A model generated the notes under the pieces. The model was given only the letters and a program-made list of their open reading frames with translations, made no database searches and was not told the origin of the DNA. Source: Lachnotalea glycerini (lineage in GTDB: Bacteria > Bacillota > Clostridia > Lachnospirales > Lachnospiraceae). Taken from it: 64,000 nt of DNA. Of the stretch, positions 43,663-52,686 are shown in pieces. Both the position numbers and the translations under genes were made by a program. The stretch covers positions 830,678 to 894,677 of the forward strand of contig NZ_QICS01000001.1 of assembly GCF_003201285.1 (NCBI RefSeq). The letters are read 5' to 3'. Numbering within the stretch: the first letter of the stretch is position 1; every line of letters begins with the position of its first letter.

Positions 43663-45393
43663 CTAGCGCTTCATTTTAGGGTCAAATGCATCTCTAAGAC
43701 CATCACCAATAAAATTAAAGCCTAATACAGTAATTAATATTAGAAAGCCTGCCGGTATCCATATGAACCAGAAGTTAGTCATTACATAAATATCATTCAC
43801 CGCATTTACTATATTGCCCCATGATGCATAGGGATATTTTACTCCTAAGCCAAAGAAGCTTAAGGTTGCTTCCATCAAGATTACATTACCAAGTCCCATT
43901 GTAGCCATTACAATAATCTGTGGAATTACATTAGGAATTAAATGTTTAAATATTCTTTTTGAGGTACGAAGCCCTGTTGCCTCAGTTGCTATCATAAATT
44001 CCTGCTCACGAAGTGACAATATTTGTCCACGAACCATTCGCGCAACCTGAGGCCAACTTAAGAGTCCCAATATAATACATAGGAAATAGATTCGTATGCT
44101 CGGATTAATCTTCAAAAAATCCATAATTGCACCAAGAATAATATATAATGGCATTGCCGGAATACAATTGAATACATCTACAATTCTCATAAACAAGCTA
44201 TCGATCCATCCGCCAAAATAGCCTGCAATACCTCCAATGATAATTCCCAGAACAATTTCCAATATAACTACGACAAAACCAATTAATAAGGAAATCCGTC
44301 CGCCATACATCAGTCTCGTCATTACATCCATACCATTACCATCCGTACCCAACCAATGCTGCCAAGACGGGGACTCGTAGGTATTGTTGACCTGTGTACT
44401 TAATTCTCTTTTAAGTGTATACTGTTCATTATTGCGCTGAATTAAATATTGCTCTGTTTCATTCTTCTCATTTATATAGTCGAGTGTTGTTTCATTTTTC
44501 TTAATTGCTTCCTCTACTGCCATTTTAAAATCCAGATTTAAAAAAACATCAGAAGCAATAGGATTAATACTATACTGAGAAATGGCAGCATATTCCTGAT
44601 CATTTAAATAAAATATGTTAGACTTATCATCAGTTTTTAATGTATAGTCCACACCATCTGCCTGAAACGAAGTCTCATTTGCAGCTAATGCCTTTTGCGC
44701 TGCAACTTTAAATGCAGAGCTTAACTTTGTATCCTGACTATATGTGCTGAAAATCATCGTTGTTACCGTAGATACTTCCTGTGCAACGGAAATCACATTC
44801 ATCTTTCCATCTTGTGTCACTACATAGGACGTACCCTCAAATTCAAATGACTGCTCTTTCTTTTCGATTGCCTGAGAACAGACCTCCTTTAACTCATCAG
44901 TAAATTCAATTGTACTGGTTTGATTAAAGGAACTGATTCCCTTAACTGTTATAACCTTGGCAGCCTCATTTAGTTTAACAATTCGAAATAGATTTTCTGT
45001 TTCTTTTATAATTGTATAGGTCACATTTCCAGAAGTAAAAGAAGTTTCCCCTTTATTGATTGCCAATATCATATCAGCCTTTGCAAGGGCAGGAAATTCC
45101 TGATCTGGTGCATCTGAATACTGATATTCTTTGTTTAAGCTAACACCCGCATAATCCTTCAGCGCTGTTTCATAGGTACGAAAAACCTCTCGCTCTCCAT
45201 AAGGAGATACAATTCCTCCAACAAAAGCAAACACAAACATTGCTACAATAATAATTAATCCTACCAGTGCAAGACGGTTCCTTAGAAATCTCTTTGTAAC
45301 CAACATTCCAGGAGATAATACCTTGACTCTTTGTTCATCATCTAGCGCAATCGCCTTAATATGTATTTTATTATCTCTATCTATCCTAGCCAT
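43663..45393 (-). CDS. oppC: Oligopeptide ABC transporter permease OppC with large extracytoplasmic repeat insertion
   Basis: About 576 residues, nearly twice the usual 300. The normal OppC parts are an N-terminal cytoplasmic segment, TM1 (residues 41-60), the HWLGTDGNGMDVMTRLMYGG motif, and the C-terminal five spans with the EAA loop (ATEATGLRTSKRIFKHLIPN). Between TM1 and HWLGTD, where OppC is extracytoplasmic, about 260 residues (75-335; DNA about 44389-45171) are inserted. They contain four repeats of about 50 residues sharing F/A-x-x-A-x-x-x-A-I-x-K-x-E-T-S-F...G-x-x-Y-T. Start at 45393 has AGGAGGG; the longer in-frame version overlaps oppB and is rejected. Confidence 0.92.
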   Translation of the reverse strand: MARIDRDNKIHIKAIALDDEQRVKVLSPGMLVTKRFLRNRLALVGLIIIVAMFVFAFVGGIVSPYGEREVFRTYETALKDYAGVSLNKEYQYSDAPDQEFPALAKADMILAINKGETSFTSGNVTYTIIKETENLFRIVKLNEAAKVITVKGISSFNQTSTIEFTDELKEVCSQAIEKKEQSFEFEGTSYVVTQDGKMNVISVAQEVSTVTTMIFSTYSQDTKLSSAFKVAAQKALAANETSFQADGVDYTLKTDDKSNIFYLNDQEYAAISQYSINPIASDVFLNLDFKMAVEEAIKKNETTLDYINEKNETEQYLIQRNNEQYTLKRELSTQVNNTYESPSWQHWLGTDGNGMDVMTRLMYGGRISLLIGFVVVILEIVLGIIIGGIAGYFGGWIDSLFMRIVDVFNCIPAMPLYIILGAIMDFLKINPSIRIYFLCIILGLLSWPQVARMVRGQILSLREQEFMIATEATGLRTSKRIFKHLIPNVIPQIIVMATMGLGNVILMEATLSFFGLGVKYPYASWGNIVNAVNDIYVMTNFWFIWIPAGFLILITVLGFNFIGDGLRDAFDPKMKR

Positions 45394-45406
45394 AGTACCC
45401 TCCTTT

Positions 45407-46393
45407 CTAATTAACTCTAACGCGTGGATCAACCACTGCATATAATACATCTGCAATAACGGTACCAAGCAGGGTCAAAAATGCCAAAAATACCATATAA
45501 AACATTGTAAATGGTATATCACCCTGTACCATAGACTGATAAGAGGTATAACCGATTCCGGGAATCTGAAAAATTGTTTCGGTAACCATTGCCCCCGCAA
45601 ATAAGTTTGGAATAGAGCTTCCCAGTAATGTTACGATTGGAATTAAGGTATTACGAAATGCGTGATAATTCACTACCCTTTTTTCTGTAAGCCCCTTTGC
45701 TCTTGCTGTTCTGATAAAATCGGCATTTAATACTTCAAGCATATTCGTTCTGGTATATCGCATCAGACTACCCATACTGATAATAGTTAGTGTGATAACC
45801 GGCAGTACAAAGTGCTTTGCAACATCCAGAAATTGCCCGAATGGACTTAATTGCTCATGCATTCTGCCTACAACACCAAATAAATCAAACCATCCTAATT
45901 TGACTGAAAATATATATTTTAATAACGTTGCTAAGAAGAAACTTGGAATCGAAATCCCCATCAAGGCAATAACAGTAACCGCATAGTCTGTCTTACTATA
46001 CTGCTTTCTGGCCGATATAATACCTAATGGTATCGCTATTACAACCTCAAGTATAAAAGACGCCATGCCAAGTGCAAAAGAATGCCATATTACCTTACCA
46101 AACTTTACGGTAACCGGGACGTTCCAATACCATGAATCACCAAAATCACAAACAATTGCCTTACTTAACCACTTTCCATAGCCTTGAATAACTCCTACAT
46201 CCAATCCATATGCTTCATTTAATTGTGTAATCCACTCATCATAACTTTTTGCTCCCGGCTGTGTCGATAACGCTCTTGCTTGAGTTTCAACATAGCTAGA
46301 CGGCATACAGCGCATAATACCATAGATAATAAAAGAAACAAAAAATAAGATTACGATACTTTGTAACAGTCTTTTCGTTATAAATTTCCTCAT
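45407..46393 (-). CDS. oppB: Oligopeptide ABC transporter permease OppB
   Basis: 328 residues, six membrane segments, beginning FITKRLLQSIVILFFVSFII as usual for OppB/DppB, with the EAA coupling loop RTARAKGLTEKRVVNYHAFRN and the C-terminal conserved VDPRVRV. Normal size, unlike its partner OppC. It follows oppA after a 123-base gap with strong hairpins and precedes oppC by 13 bases. Confidence 0.95.
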   Translation of the reverse strand: MRKFITKRLLQSIVILFFVSFIIYGIMRCMPSSYVETQARALSTQPGAKSYDEWITQLNEAYGLDVGVIQGYGKWLSKAIVCDFGDSWYWNVPVTVKFGKVIWHSFALGMASFILEVVIAIPLGIISARKQYSKTDYAVTVIALMGISIPSFFLATLLKYIFSVKLGWFDLFGVVGRMHEQLSPFGQFLDVAKHFVLPVITLTIISMGSLMRYTRTNMLEVLNADFIRTARAKGLTEKRVVNYHAFRNTLIPIVTLLGSSIPNLFAGAMVTETIFQIPGIGYTSYQSMVQGDIPFTMFYMVFLAFLTLLGTVIADVLYAVVDPRVRVN

Positions 46394-46429
46394 CTAAATC
46401 TCTCCTGATTTTCATTCTTTGTGTTAACA

Positions 46430-46493
46430 ACACCAATTCAGACATGACTTTCATGTTCAAATTGGTGCAGTTAACAAAAAAGTTAACTGCACC
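46430..46493 (-). terminator. Hairpin pair between oppA and oppB (attenuator)
   Basis: A perfect 12-bp stem GGTGCAGTTAAC / GTTAACTGCACC (46464-46475, 46482-46493) with a six-base loop follows the oppA stop on the minus strand. A second pairing, CACCAATT (46430-46437) with AATTGGTG (46460-46467), overlaps it, so two alternative folds are possible. Likely lets the binding protein be expressed above the permease genes. Confidence 0.6.
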
Positions 46494-46516
46494 TCATTGG
46501 CATTCCAATGTTTTGG

Positions 46517-48853
46517 TTAATTCATTTCAATATTCTGAATACCTTGATACCATTCGTAGTAAGTGGAGATATCCGGTGTAATCGTATCGACATTTACTCG
46601 CTCTGCACTAAAAATGACACAATTTTTTCTCTGGTAAATTGGGACTTCCACTGCCCAGTCAAGTACAATATCAAGACACTGTTTGTATATTGCTTTACGA
46701 TAAGTCTGGTCATCACTTGATCTTGCAGCCAGAATCAACTCATCTAACTGTGCGTCATCAAGTGTATATCGATTGTCTTTTCCAGCTCCGTTTCCTGGAA
46801 TGTTATTACTATGGTATACCTGATACATATCCGGATCTTTGTCCGCCTGCCATGCAGCTACCCATAATTCCTGACTTCCGCCATCCAAGGTAGTCCATAA
46901 CTGACTTGTATCTGCAAAATCTGTAATCGCAAGAGTAATTCCAATTTCTTCTAAAGCTGCTTTTGCATCCGTTAATACCGCAAAGGCAGGATGATCTCCT
47001 GTGCCATCTGCTCCAATTAAAATTTCATATTCTAACTTAGCACCTGCCGGAGCTGCAGTTACTTTACCGTTTTCTACGGTGTAGCCTGCTGCCTCCAGAT
47101 ATCCTAAAGCTGTCGCCTTTGCAGCTGCATATTTATCATCTGCTGTCATAGAATCCGTATAGATTGCATTGCCGTCTACATCAGTGGCAAATGCTGTCTT
47201 ATAATCAGAATCAGATTTTTGTGGTGCTGCCCATGAGGTGTTCGAGATTGGATATTGGATTACACTTGCAGCATCTCCATAATAAGAGTCAATTGCAACA
47301 TCACGATATACTGCAATAATTGTTGCAAGTGCCTTTCTTAAATCCTTTGATGCATCTGAGCCTAGCTCTCCACCCACATTTACGTTTTTCGCATTGATTC
47401 CGATGTAGCCGTAGCCACGGTTATCTACAGCGTTTAAGATTATCTTATCTCCTTGAAGCTCACCATTGCTGTTTTCTTTTTTAATTTGTTCATAGTTCGT
47501 TTTACTTCCTGTTGGATCTGTTATATCAATGGTGCCTTGAATGACACCGGATATTTTATCCGCTTCGGTTGCTTCCTTAAACTGAACATATTTAGTCTTT
47601 GGCGCTCCTAAGTAATAGTTCTCATTTGCTTCATAATAAATAACTTTGTTTTCAAATTTTACAAATTTATATGGACCAGCTCCCATTGGAGTAGTTGTTT
47701 TTTCTTTTATCTTAGATAAATCTCCTCGGGTAAAACCAAATTGATTATTATCATAATCGTATAAGGATTTGTCTCCATAGTAATGCATTGGTGTACAGGC
47801 CAAATCAAAGGAATAAATAACTGTTGCATCAAATCCATTGGTCTGAACCTGAACTTCTGTATCACTAATTTTCTTAATTCCTTCAATATTAGGAACTTCC
47901 GCACCCTCACCGGCTGTTCTTTTTTGCTCAACAAGATAAGTTTCTGCCAATTTATTTACATCTTCATCAAAATTGCTTTCATCTTGTGCATAAGCTTTTC
48001 CCAAAGCCTTATAATCAGAGCCATACATATTGATAATATCAGATAGCACCTGATTTTCATCTTCAACTTTAGTCGAATCATAAGATTCATCCTTTGAATA
48101 GAAAAATGCAAATAAGTCCTTTGTCTGAGGATACTTTGATGTATATTCCGCATATGCCTCATCTCCATAAAGTGAAGCTGCCCATTCCATTTCGCTGGTA
48201 AGTGTAGGTGTAATAATCGTTTCTTTGATTTGTGTTGCCAATTCCTCCGGCATCTCACTAATGATCTTTGCTAATTCTTCAGAAGTAATTGATCCTGCGG
48301 CTGTACTGTTTGCACGGTAGTTTTTCATACCGATAATCGGTTTGGAACTAAAAGTTTCCCCACCATCATAGGAGGAATCTGATATGACATAAAGTGTAAA
48401 TATTATATCATCCGCCGTTAATAATTCTCCATCACTAAACTTCACGTCATCTCGAATCTTAATATCATAAGTCGTAACATCAGAAGCCGCATCATAATCT
48501 GTTGATATATCGGCTAATCCTTTATAAGTATAATCTGTGCCATTGTAGCTTCTTGTTTCTCCCTCTATCGCATTTGCAACCAAAGCGCCTGCGCGATCAT
48601 ACGTACCTATCGTAGTTTGTGTTACGATCTGTGCATGTTTGTCTGACTCAGTGTTGTTAAAAAACGGGCTAAACTTTTCGCTAAATGGATTATAGCCTAC
48701 TACTAATGGCGTTTCCTCTGATGTGCTCGAATTAGTACTGTTCGCATCCGTACTATCTTTGGTTTCATCATTTGCGGTATTCTTAGAACCACAGGCAGTT
48801 AACGAGGTAACTGTCATAGCTGTTGCCAGTAAAATAGATAAAAATTTCTTCAT
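46517..48853 (-). CDS. oppA: Oligopeptide-binding lipoprotein OppA
   Basis: 778 residues, solute-binding protein family 5, anchored by a lipoprotein signal peptide (lipobox LTAC, Cys at 21). Family motifs include VTTYDIKIRDDVKFSDGE near residues 125-145 and the C-terminal SRD/IYQR region. It is some 200 residues longer than typical OppA (about 540); the excess lies mainly at about 180-330 (acidic, helical) and in a Ser/Thr/Asn/Asp linker after the Cys. It precedes oppBCDF and follows the small membrane protein gene by about 36 bases, with AAAGGAGG before the ATG. Confidence 0.94.
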   Translation of the reverse strand: MKKFLSILLATAMTVTSLTACGSKNTANDETKDSTDANSTNSSTSEETPLVVGYNPFSEKFSPFFNNTESDKHAQIVTQTTIGTYDRAGALVANAIEGETRSYNGTDYTYKGLADISTDYDAASDVTTYDIKIRDDVKFSDGELLTADDIIFTLYVISDSSYDGGETFSSKPIIGMKNYRANSTAAGSITSEELAKIISEMPEELATQIKETIITPTLTSEMEWAASLYGDEAYAEYTSKYPQTKDLFAFFYSKDESYDSTKVEDENQVLSDIINMYGSDYKALGKAYAQDESNFDEDVNKLAETYLVEQKRTAGEGAEVPNIEGIKKISDTEVQVQTNGFDATVIYSFDLACTPMHYYGDKSLYDYDNNQFGFTRGDLSKIKEKTTTPMGAGPYKFVKFENKVIYYEANENYYLGAPKTKYVQFKEATEADKISGVIQGTIDITDPTGSKTNYEQIKKENSNGELQGDKIILNAVDNRGYGYIGINAKNVNVGGELGSDASKDLRKALATIIAVYRDVAIDSYYGDAASVIQYPISNTSWAAPQKSDSDYKTAFATDVDGNAIYTDSMTADDKYAAAKATALGYLEAAGYTVENGKVTAAPAGAKLEYEILIGADGTGDHPAFAVLTDAKAALEEIGITLAITDFADTSQLWTTLDGGSQELWVAAWQADKDPDMYQVYHSNNIPGNGAGKDNRYTLDDAQLDELILAARSSDDQTYRKAIYKQCLDIVLDWAVEVPIYQRKNCVIFSAERVNVDTITPDISTYYEWYQGIQNIEMN

Positions 48854-48889
48854 AAAATATCCTCCTTTAATTTGTTTATAGAAAATACA

Positions 48890-49441
48890 TTAAGCATTTC
48901 GCTTATTGCATACTATACAATTGTGATAAAATAAAACTGTCATTGAAAGAATAACAATGATTAAATTAAAGATACAAAATCCAATTTCATTCAATAGATG
49001 TATTTTATTTTTGCTTGACACTATATAAATTATGTCTGAAAGTGTAGTGACGGTACCAGCGGCAAGGATACCAACCAACGAAAACTTTACTCGAAGAAAT
49101 GATTTGTCATAAATAGAATATTCCATTATTTTCTTCTTTTTAGGAATACTTATATATCCCCAAAGCAAAAAAATCATGGGTAGTAAACTAAACATATATG
49201 GCAGCAATATATAAAATTGAAAGCTGCCATCACTATTTAATAACCCGGCAAGAACAAATAGTATCAAATCTAATATTACTGTGCCAAAAAGTATCCCTCT
49301 CATTTTCCGGTATTCTTTTTCATCTAAACGATATTCATAATAGTCGCCTACATATTTAACTTTTCTGACTATTTTCCCATCATCTGTCACCTTTAAATCA
49401 GCCGTATAATCTTTGTAGTACTTTTTCACTCTCTTCCTCAC
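48890..49441 (-). CDS. Small membrane protein of unknown function in pepF-opp operon
   Basis: 183 residues. Cytoplasmic N-terminal 40 residues (basic, Tyr-rich), then four predicted membrane segments arranged as two hairpins (about 48-66, 75-92, 115-135, 155-175) and a short basic tail containing NCIVCNK. No family recognised. It overlaps the end of the oligoendopeptidase gene by four bases (ATGT/stop region), so it is translationally coupled, and it precedes oppA. The location suggests an accessory role in peptide uptake or in peptidase localisation, but nothing in the sequence proves it. Confidence 0.7.
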   Translation of the reverse strand: MRKRVKKYYKDYTADLKVTDDGKIVRKVKYVGDYYEYRLDEKEYRKMRGILFGTVILDLILFVLAGLLNSDGSFQFYILLPYMFSLLPMIFLLWGYISIPKKKKIMEYSIYDKSFLRVKFSLVGILAAGTVTTLSDIIYIVSSKNKIHLLNEIGFCIFNLIIVILSMTVLFYHNCIVCNKRNA

Positions 49442-51108
49442 ATTCTATTTTTCAGCTTATTTACTATTTCTTCAATACACCTATTTTCAAATGGACTGTC
49501 AAGTCCTACTTCTTTCACCATATTAGTAAAGAAATCACTTGCTGATAAATTGCAAAGTTTGATATAACTTTTCCAAGCTTCTTCAAAATTTTCATCCATC
49601 CATACCTTGTATTGAAATGCACAGGTCTGAGCAATACAATAGTCAATGTAATAAAGTGGATAATCATAAATATGAAGCTGCTTTTGCCAAAAACCGCCTT
49701 TTTCAAAGAATGCACTTCCCGAATAATCCATATGTGGTCTGTATACTTTTTCTAATTGATTCCATGCATAATGTCTTTCCTTCGGAGTCATGTCCGGATT
49801 TTCATACACAATATGCTGAAATTCATCTACCATACATCCATAAGGAATAAAAGCGGCGGCAGCTTCTAAATGCATAGAAAGATAGTCATCGGTTCTCTCA
49901 GCAAAGAATTGTTTCATCCAAGGCTCTGTAAAAAACTCCATCGACATAGAATGAATTTCCGCCGTTTCCATTGTGATATCAGCATGCTCTTTAATCGGAT
50001 CCTTGCCAGAAATATATCCTTGGAATGCATGACCGCATTCATGCGTAATTACATCAATATCTCCACTTGTTCCGTTGAAATTTGCAAAGATAAACGGTGC
50101 ATGATAAAGAGGTAAATATGTCATGTAGCCTCCGGCTTTTTTTGTTTTTCTGCCCAATACATCAAACAGTTGATTCTCTGTCATAAAATCAAAAAATTCC
50201 TTTGTTTCATCAGACAACTCACTGTACATCTTTTGTCCTTGTTCCATAATCTCGTCCGGTGTCCCGATAGGCGTAGGATTTCCATTCAAAAAATATACCC
50301 CTTCATCGATATAGGAAAGCTTAGTAATCCCTAATCGTTCTTTTCTTCTATTATGTAAGCTTTCTGCAAACGGAACAAAATACTTTTTAATCTGATTTCT
50401 AAAGCTTTCTACCATCTTTATGTCATAACAATTTCGGTTCATGCGATAATATCCTAATTGTAGATAATTATCATAGCCTAGCTCCCTGGCCTGTCTGGTA
50501 CGGTTTTTTACTAACTTATCGTAAATATCATCCAGTTCATCTGCATTCTCTTCAAAAAATTCACAGAATTTGTCATATGCTTTTTGTCTTACTTCTCTGT
50601 CTTGATTCGTTAAATATTTCTTTATTAACGATAAATTAAGTGTTTCACCATCCCAATCAATTGAAGCACTGGCAATCAGTTTATCATAAGAAGTAATTAG
50701 AGTATTTTCTTCTTGCATAAGTGGAATTAATTTCTCATCATATGCCTTTAGACTAATTTCAATATTCTTAAATGCAACCTGGCCTATCTTATTCTCTAAA
50801 TATGATTTATATGGAGACTCATACATTTGCTTTTTATACTTTACTTTCAGATTAGATAATATAGGTGTTATTTCATCATAATAGGCTTGTTCTTTATCAT
50901 AAAACTCATCTTTCGTATCAATATCATGCCTGATTTGAGCTATTGTTATCATCGTTTCTACTTCGTTTGAAATTTGATAATACTTCTTATGAATTTCAAA
51001 TTGCTCCTCACCACTGGAGGCATTTGCAAATTCCCTAATAATCTCTTCAAACTGCTTTTTTGTTGTATCAAAGTCGATTCTTTGATATGGCATATCACTA
51101 AATTTCAT
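49438..51108 (-). CDS. pepF: M3 family oligoendopeptidase (PepF-like)
   Basis: Cytoplasmic zinc metallopeptidase of 556 residues that degrades short peptides. The thimet/PepF signature is present: VITHECGHAFQGY (HExxH) followed by a downstream zinc Glu in TAEIHSMSMEFFTEPW. Length is near the M3B norm (about 565-600). It lies in the operon ArsR-type regulator, pepF, membrane protein, oppABCDF, so imported oligopeptides would be hydrolysed by an enzyme made from the same transcript. No signal peptide. Confidence 0.94.
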   Translation of the reverse strand: MKFSDMPYQRIDFDTTKKQFEEIIREFANASSGEEQFEIHKKYYQISNEVETMITIAQIRHDIDTKDEFYDKEQAYYDEITPILSNLKVKYKKQMYESPYKSYLENKIGQVAFKNIEISLKAYDEKLIPLMQEENTLITSYDKLIASASIDWDGETLNLSLIKKYLTNQDREVRQKAYDKFCEFFEENADELDDIYDKLVKNRTRQARELGYDNYLQLGYYRMNRNCYDIKMVESFRNQIKKYFVPFAESLHNRRKERLGITKLSYIDEGVYFLNGNPTPIGTPDEIMEQGQKMYSELSDETKEFFDFMTENQLFDVLGRKTKKAGGYMTYLPLYHAPFIFANFNGTSGDIDVITHECGHAFQGYISGKDPIKEHADITMETAEIHSMSMEFFTEPWMKQFFAERTDDYLSMHLEAAAAFIPYGCMVDEFQHIVYENPDMTPKERHYAWNQLEKVYRPHMDYSGSAFFEKGGFWQKQLHIYDYPLYYIDYCIAQTCAFQYKVWMDENFEEAWKSYIKLCNLSASDFFTNMVKEVGLDSPFENRCIEEIVNKLKNRM

Positions 51109-51118
51109 TTTACTCCTC

Positions 51119-52225
51119 CTAAAATAATGTTTGCTTAACCTCTTCTAACAAAATATAAATAGCTTCTTTGTTCGTTTGATAATAAATACGGTTATCTACT
51201 TTTTCCAGATTAATCAATCCAAGAGTGATAAGTGCATTCATATGATGAGAAATCGTTGCTGTTGTAAGATTAAGCTCCGAAGCAATTTCTTGCCCATAGG
51301 CTCTTTTATCTTTAATAAAACGCAAAATTTCGAATTTACTCGGATCTGATAACATCTTAAGTCCGGTACATAATTGTTCTTTTGTCAATGTGTTTTTTGT
51401 CGCTCTGAATTCACAATCAAAGGTAATACCAACATCTAATATATGATAGTCTCCTGCATTTTCATCATTTCCATATAATAAAACTTTATTATAATTCATG
51501 ATCTGAGGTCTGATGTATGCAGGTTTTGTTGGAAAACTATCCTCTTTCATATTAAAGAAGATATTAATAAGCTTCATAAACTCATTCTTTTTGAAATATT
51601 CCTCCCAGTAATCGCACGACTCTTTTTTTAATTCTTCCAAAATGTTTTCAAATTTTTTCATTTTGCTAATTGTATGCTCTAGTATTGGAAATAGTCTATC
51701 CAAATGCTCGTCTGAATGTTCAATCAAATCCAATATCTGCCATTTTTGAGCTGCCTCACATTCCAGATTGCCAATTCTATCTGTATAAGGCATCACTTGG
51801 TTATTCTCAAACTTTGAGACAGCCATTTCGTAATTTTCTAAAGATAATTGAAGAGTATTATCATTTTTAATATTTTGAAAGGATTGTTTAATATAATTTT
51901 TAATGGCTTTCGTATCACTTTGAAATACGGTATGAATCATACTTTGATACAAAATTTTTGCAATACACAAATCTTCAGTAACAAAACGCCGAAAATAAAA
52001 TTGGATATCCATATGAGTAATGTCTATTTCTCTTTTTATGTCCTCTTCAATTTTACTTAACTTATCTAATTGTTCAATGACCTTTGCATGTTCTCTTTCT
52101 TCTAAACGCTTTAACATATCCAACTTTAAATTTTCATAGGAATTGTTATTTGTGATTCGATATAGTAATTCAATACTTTCTTTATAGTAATCAATGTCTC
52201 TTATTACTGTATATTCTGCCATCAT
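51119..52225 (-). CDS. ArsR-family regulator with large N-terminal domain
   Basis: 368 residues. The C-terminal 90 form an ArsR-type winged helix (MLSDPSKFEILRFIKDKR, GQEIASELNLTTATISHHMN, wing NLEKVDNRIYYQ). The N-terminal ~270 residues are helical and charged, of unknown fold (DUF5937-like layout is possible), probably a ligand sensor. Standard ArsR proteins are about 100-120 residues, so the sensor is a large addition. It is the first gene of the pepF-opp operon with a near-consensus promoter whose spacer carries a perfect dyad, suggesting autoregulation. No metal-binding Cys motif is seen; peptides or amino acids are likelier signals (inference). Confidence 0.88.
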   Translation of the reverse strand: MMAEYTVIRDIDYYKESIELLYRITNNNSYENLKLDMLKRLEEREHAKVIEQLDKLSKIEEDIKREIDITHMDIQFYFRRFVTEDLCIAKILYQSMIHTVFQSDTKAIKNYIKQSFQNIKNDNTLQLSLENYEMAVSKFENNQVMPYTDRIGNLECEAAQKWQILDLIEHSDEHLDRLFPILEHTISKMKKFENILEELKKESCDYWEEYFKKNEFMKLINIFFNMKEDSFPTKPAYIRPQIMNYNKVLLYGNDENAGDYHILDVGITFDCEFRATKNTLTKEQLCTGLKMLSDPSKFEILRFIKDKRAYGQEIASELNLTTATISHHMNALITLGLINLEKVDNRIYYQTNKEAIYILLEEVKQTLF

Positions 52226-52333
52226 AGTTTTATCCTTCCATTTTATCCGCTGGTAAATAATAGTAAGAAAAACGCATATTTAAAAATTTTAAGCAAAATT
52301 TGCGAGTCTCTTTTTCATGTATAACATTTTATA

Positions 52334-52361
52334 ATTATAGCATCTATTAGATGTTTGTCAA
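52334..52361 (-). promoter_or_regulatory. Promoter/operator of the ArsR-pepF-opp operon
   Basis: On the minus strand TTGACA (52356-52361), 16-base spacer, TATAAT (52334-52339): full consensus boxes. The spacer holds the perfect palindrome CATCT-ATT-AGATG (52341-52353), placed where a repressor would block RNA polymerase. Confidence 0.65.
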
Positions 52362-52582
52362 TAAAGCATTTCGACATTCATCAAACAATTATTTCCTTTT
52401 AGTTGCTTATTTTTAATTATAAATATACATTAATTTTAATATTTATTCATTTTTTAGTGTCGTGTCTTTCTGTCGAGCACACATGTTTGTCGAAATATGT
52501 TTTTTTTATTATGTGACACGCACATTACAAAAAATCGATTAATATTATATCATGTTCATCTAATAAGATTTTAGATTAAATC

Positions 52583-52611
52583 TTGACAATTTTTTCTTCA
52601 TATATTTTACT
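52583..52611 (+). promoter_or_regulatory. Possible promoter of the HELSH membrane protein
   Basis: TTGACA (52583-52588), 17-base spacer, TTTACT (52606-52611); consensus -35 but weak -10. Another -10-like TATACT lies closer to the gene at about 52664. Confidence 0.3.
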
Positions 52612-52686
52612 GTCTTTAATAAATAATTTTTTAATTTTAACAAAACCAACATATAATTAGGGTATACTATCATTGATAAACTTTAT

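Larger units (their letters stand above)
52226..52686. other. 461-base divergent intergenic region
   Basis: AT-rich region between the opp-operon regulator and a membrane protein gene. It holds the regulator's promoter and dyad (52334-52361), three TGTCGA half-sites (reverse at 52371-52376, forward at 52471-52476 and 52488-52493) and a TTGACA at 52583-52588. No coding or RNA gene is visible. Confidence 0.6.
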
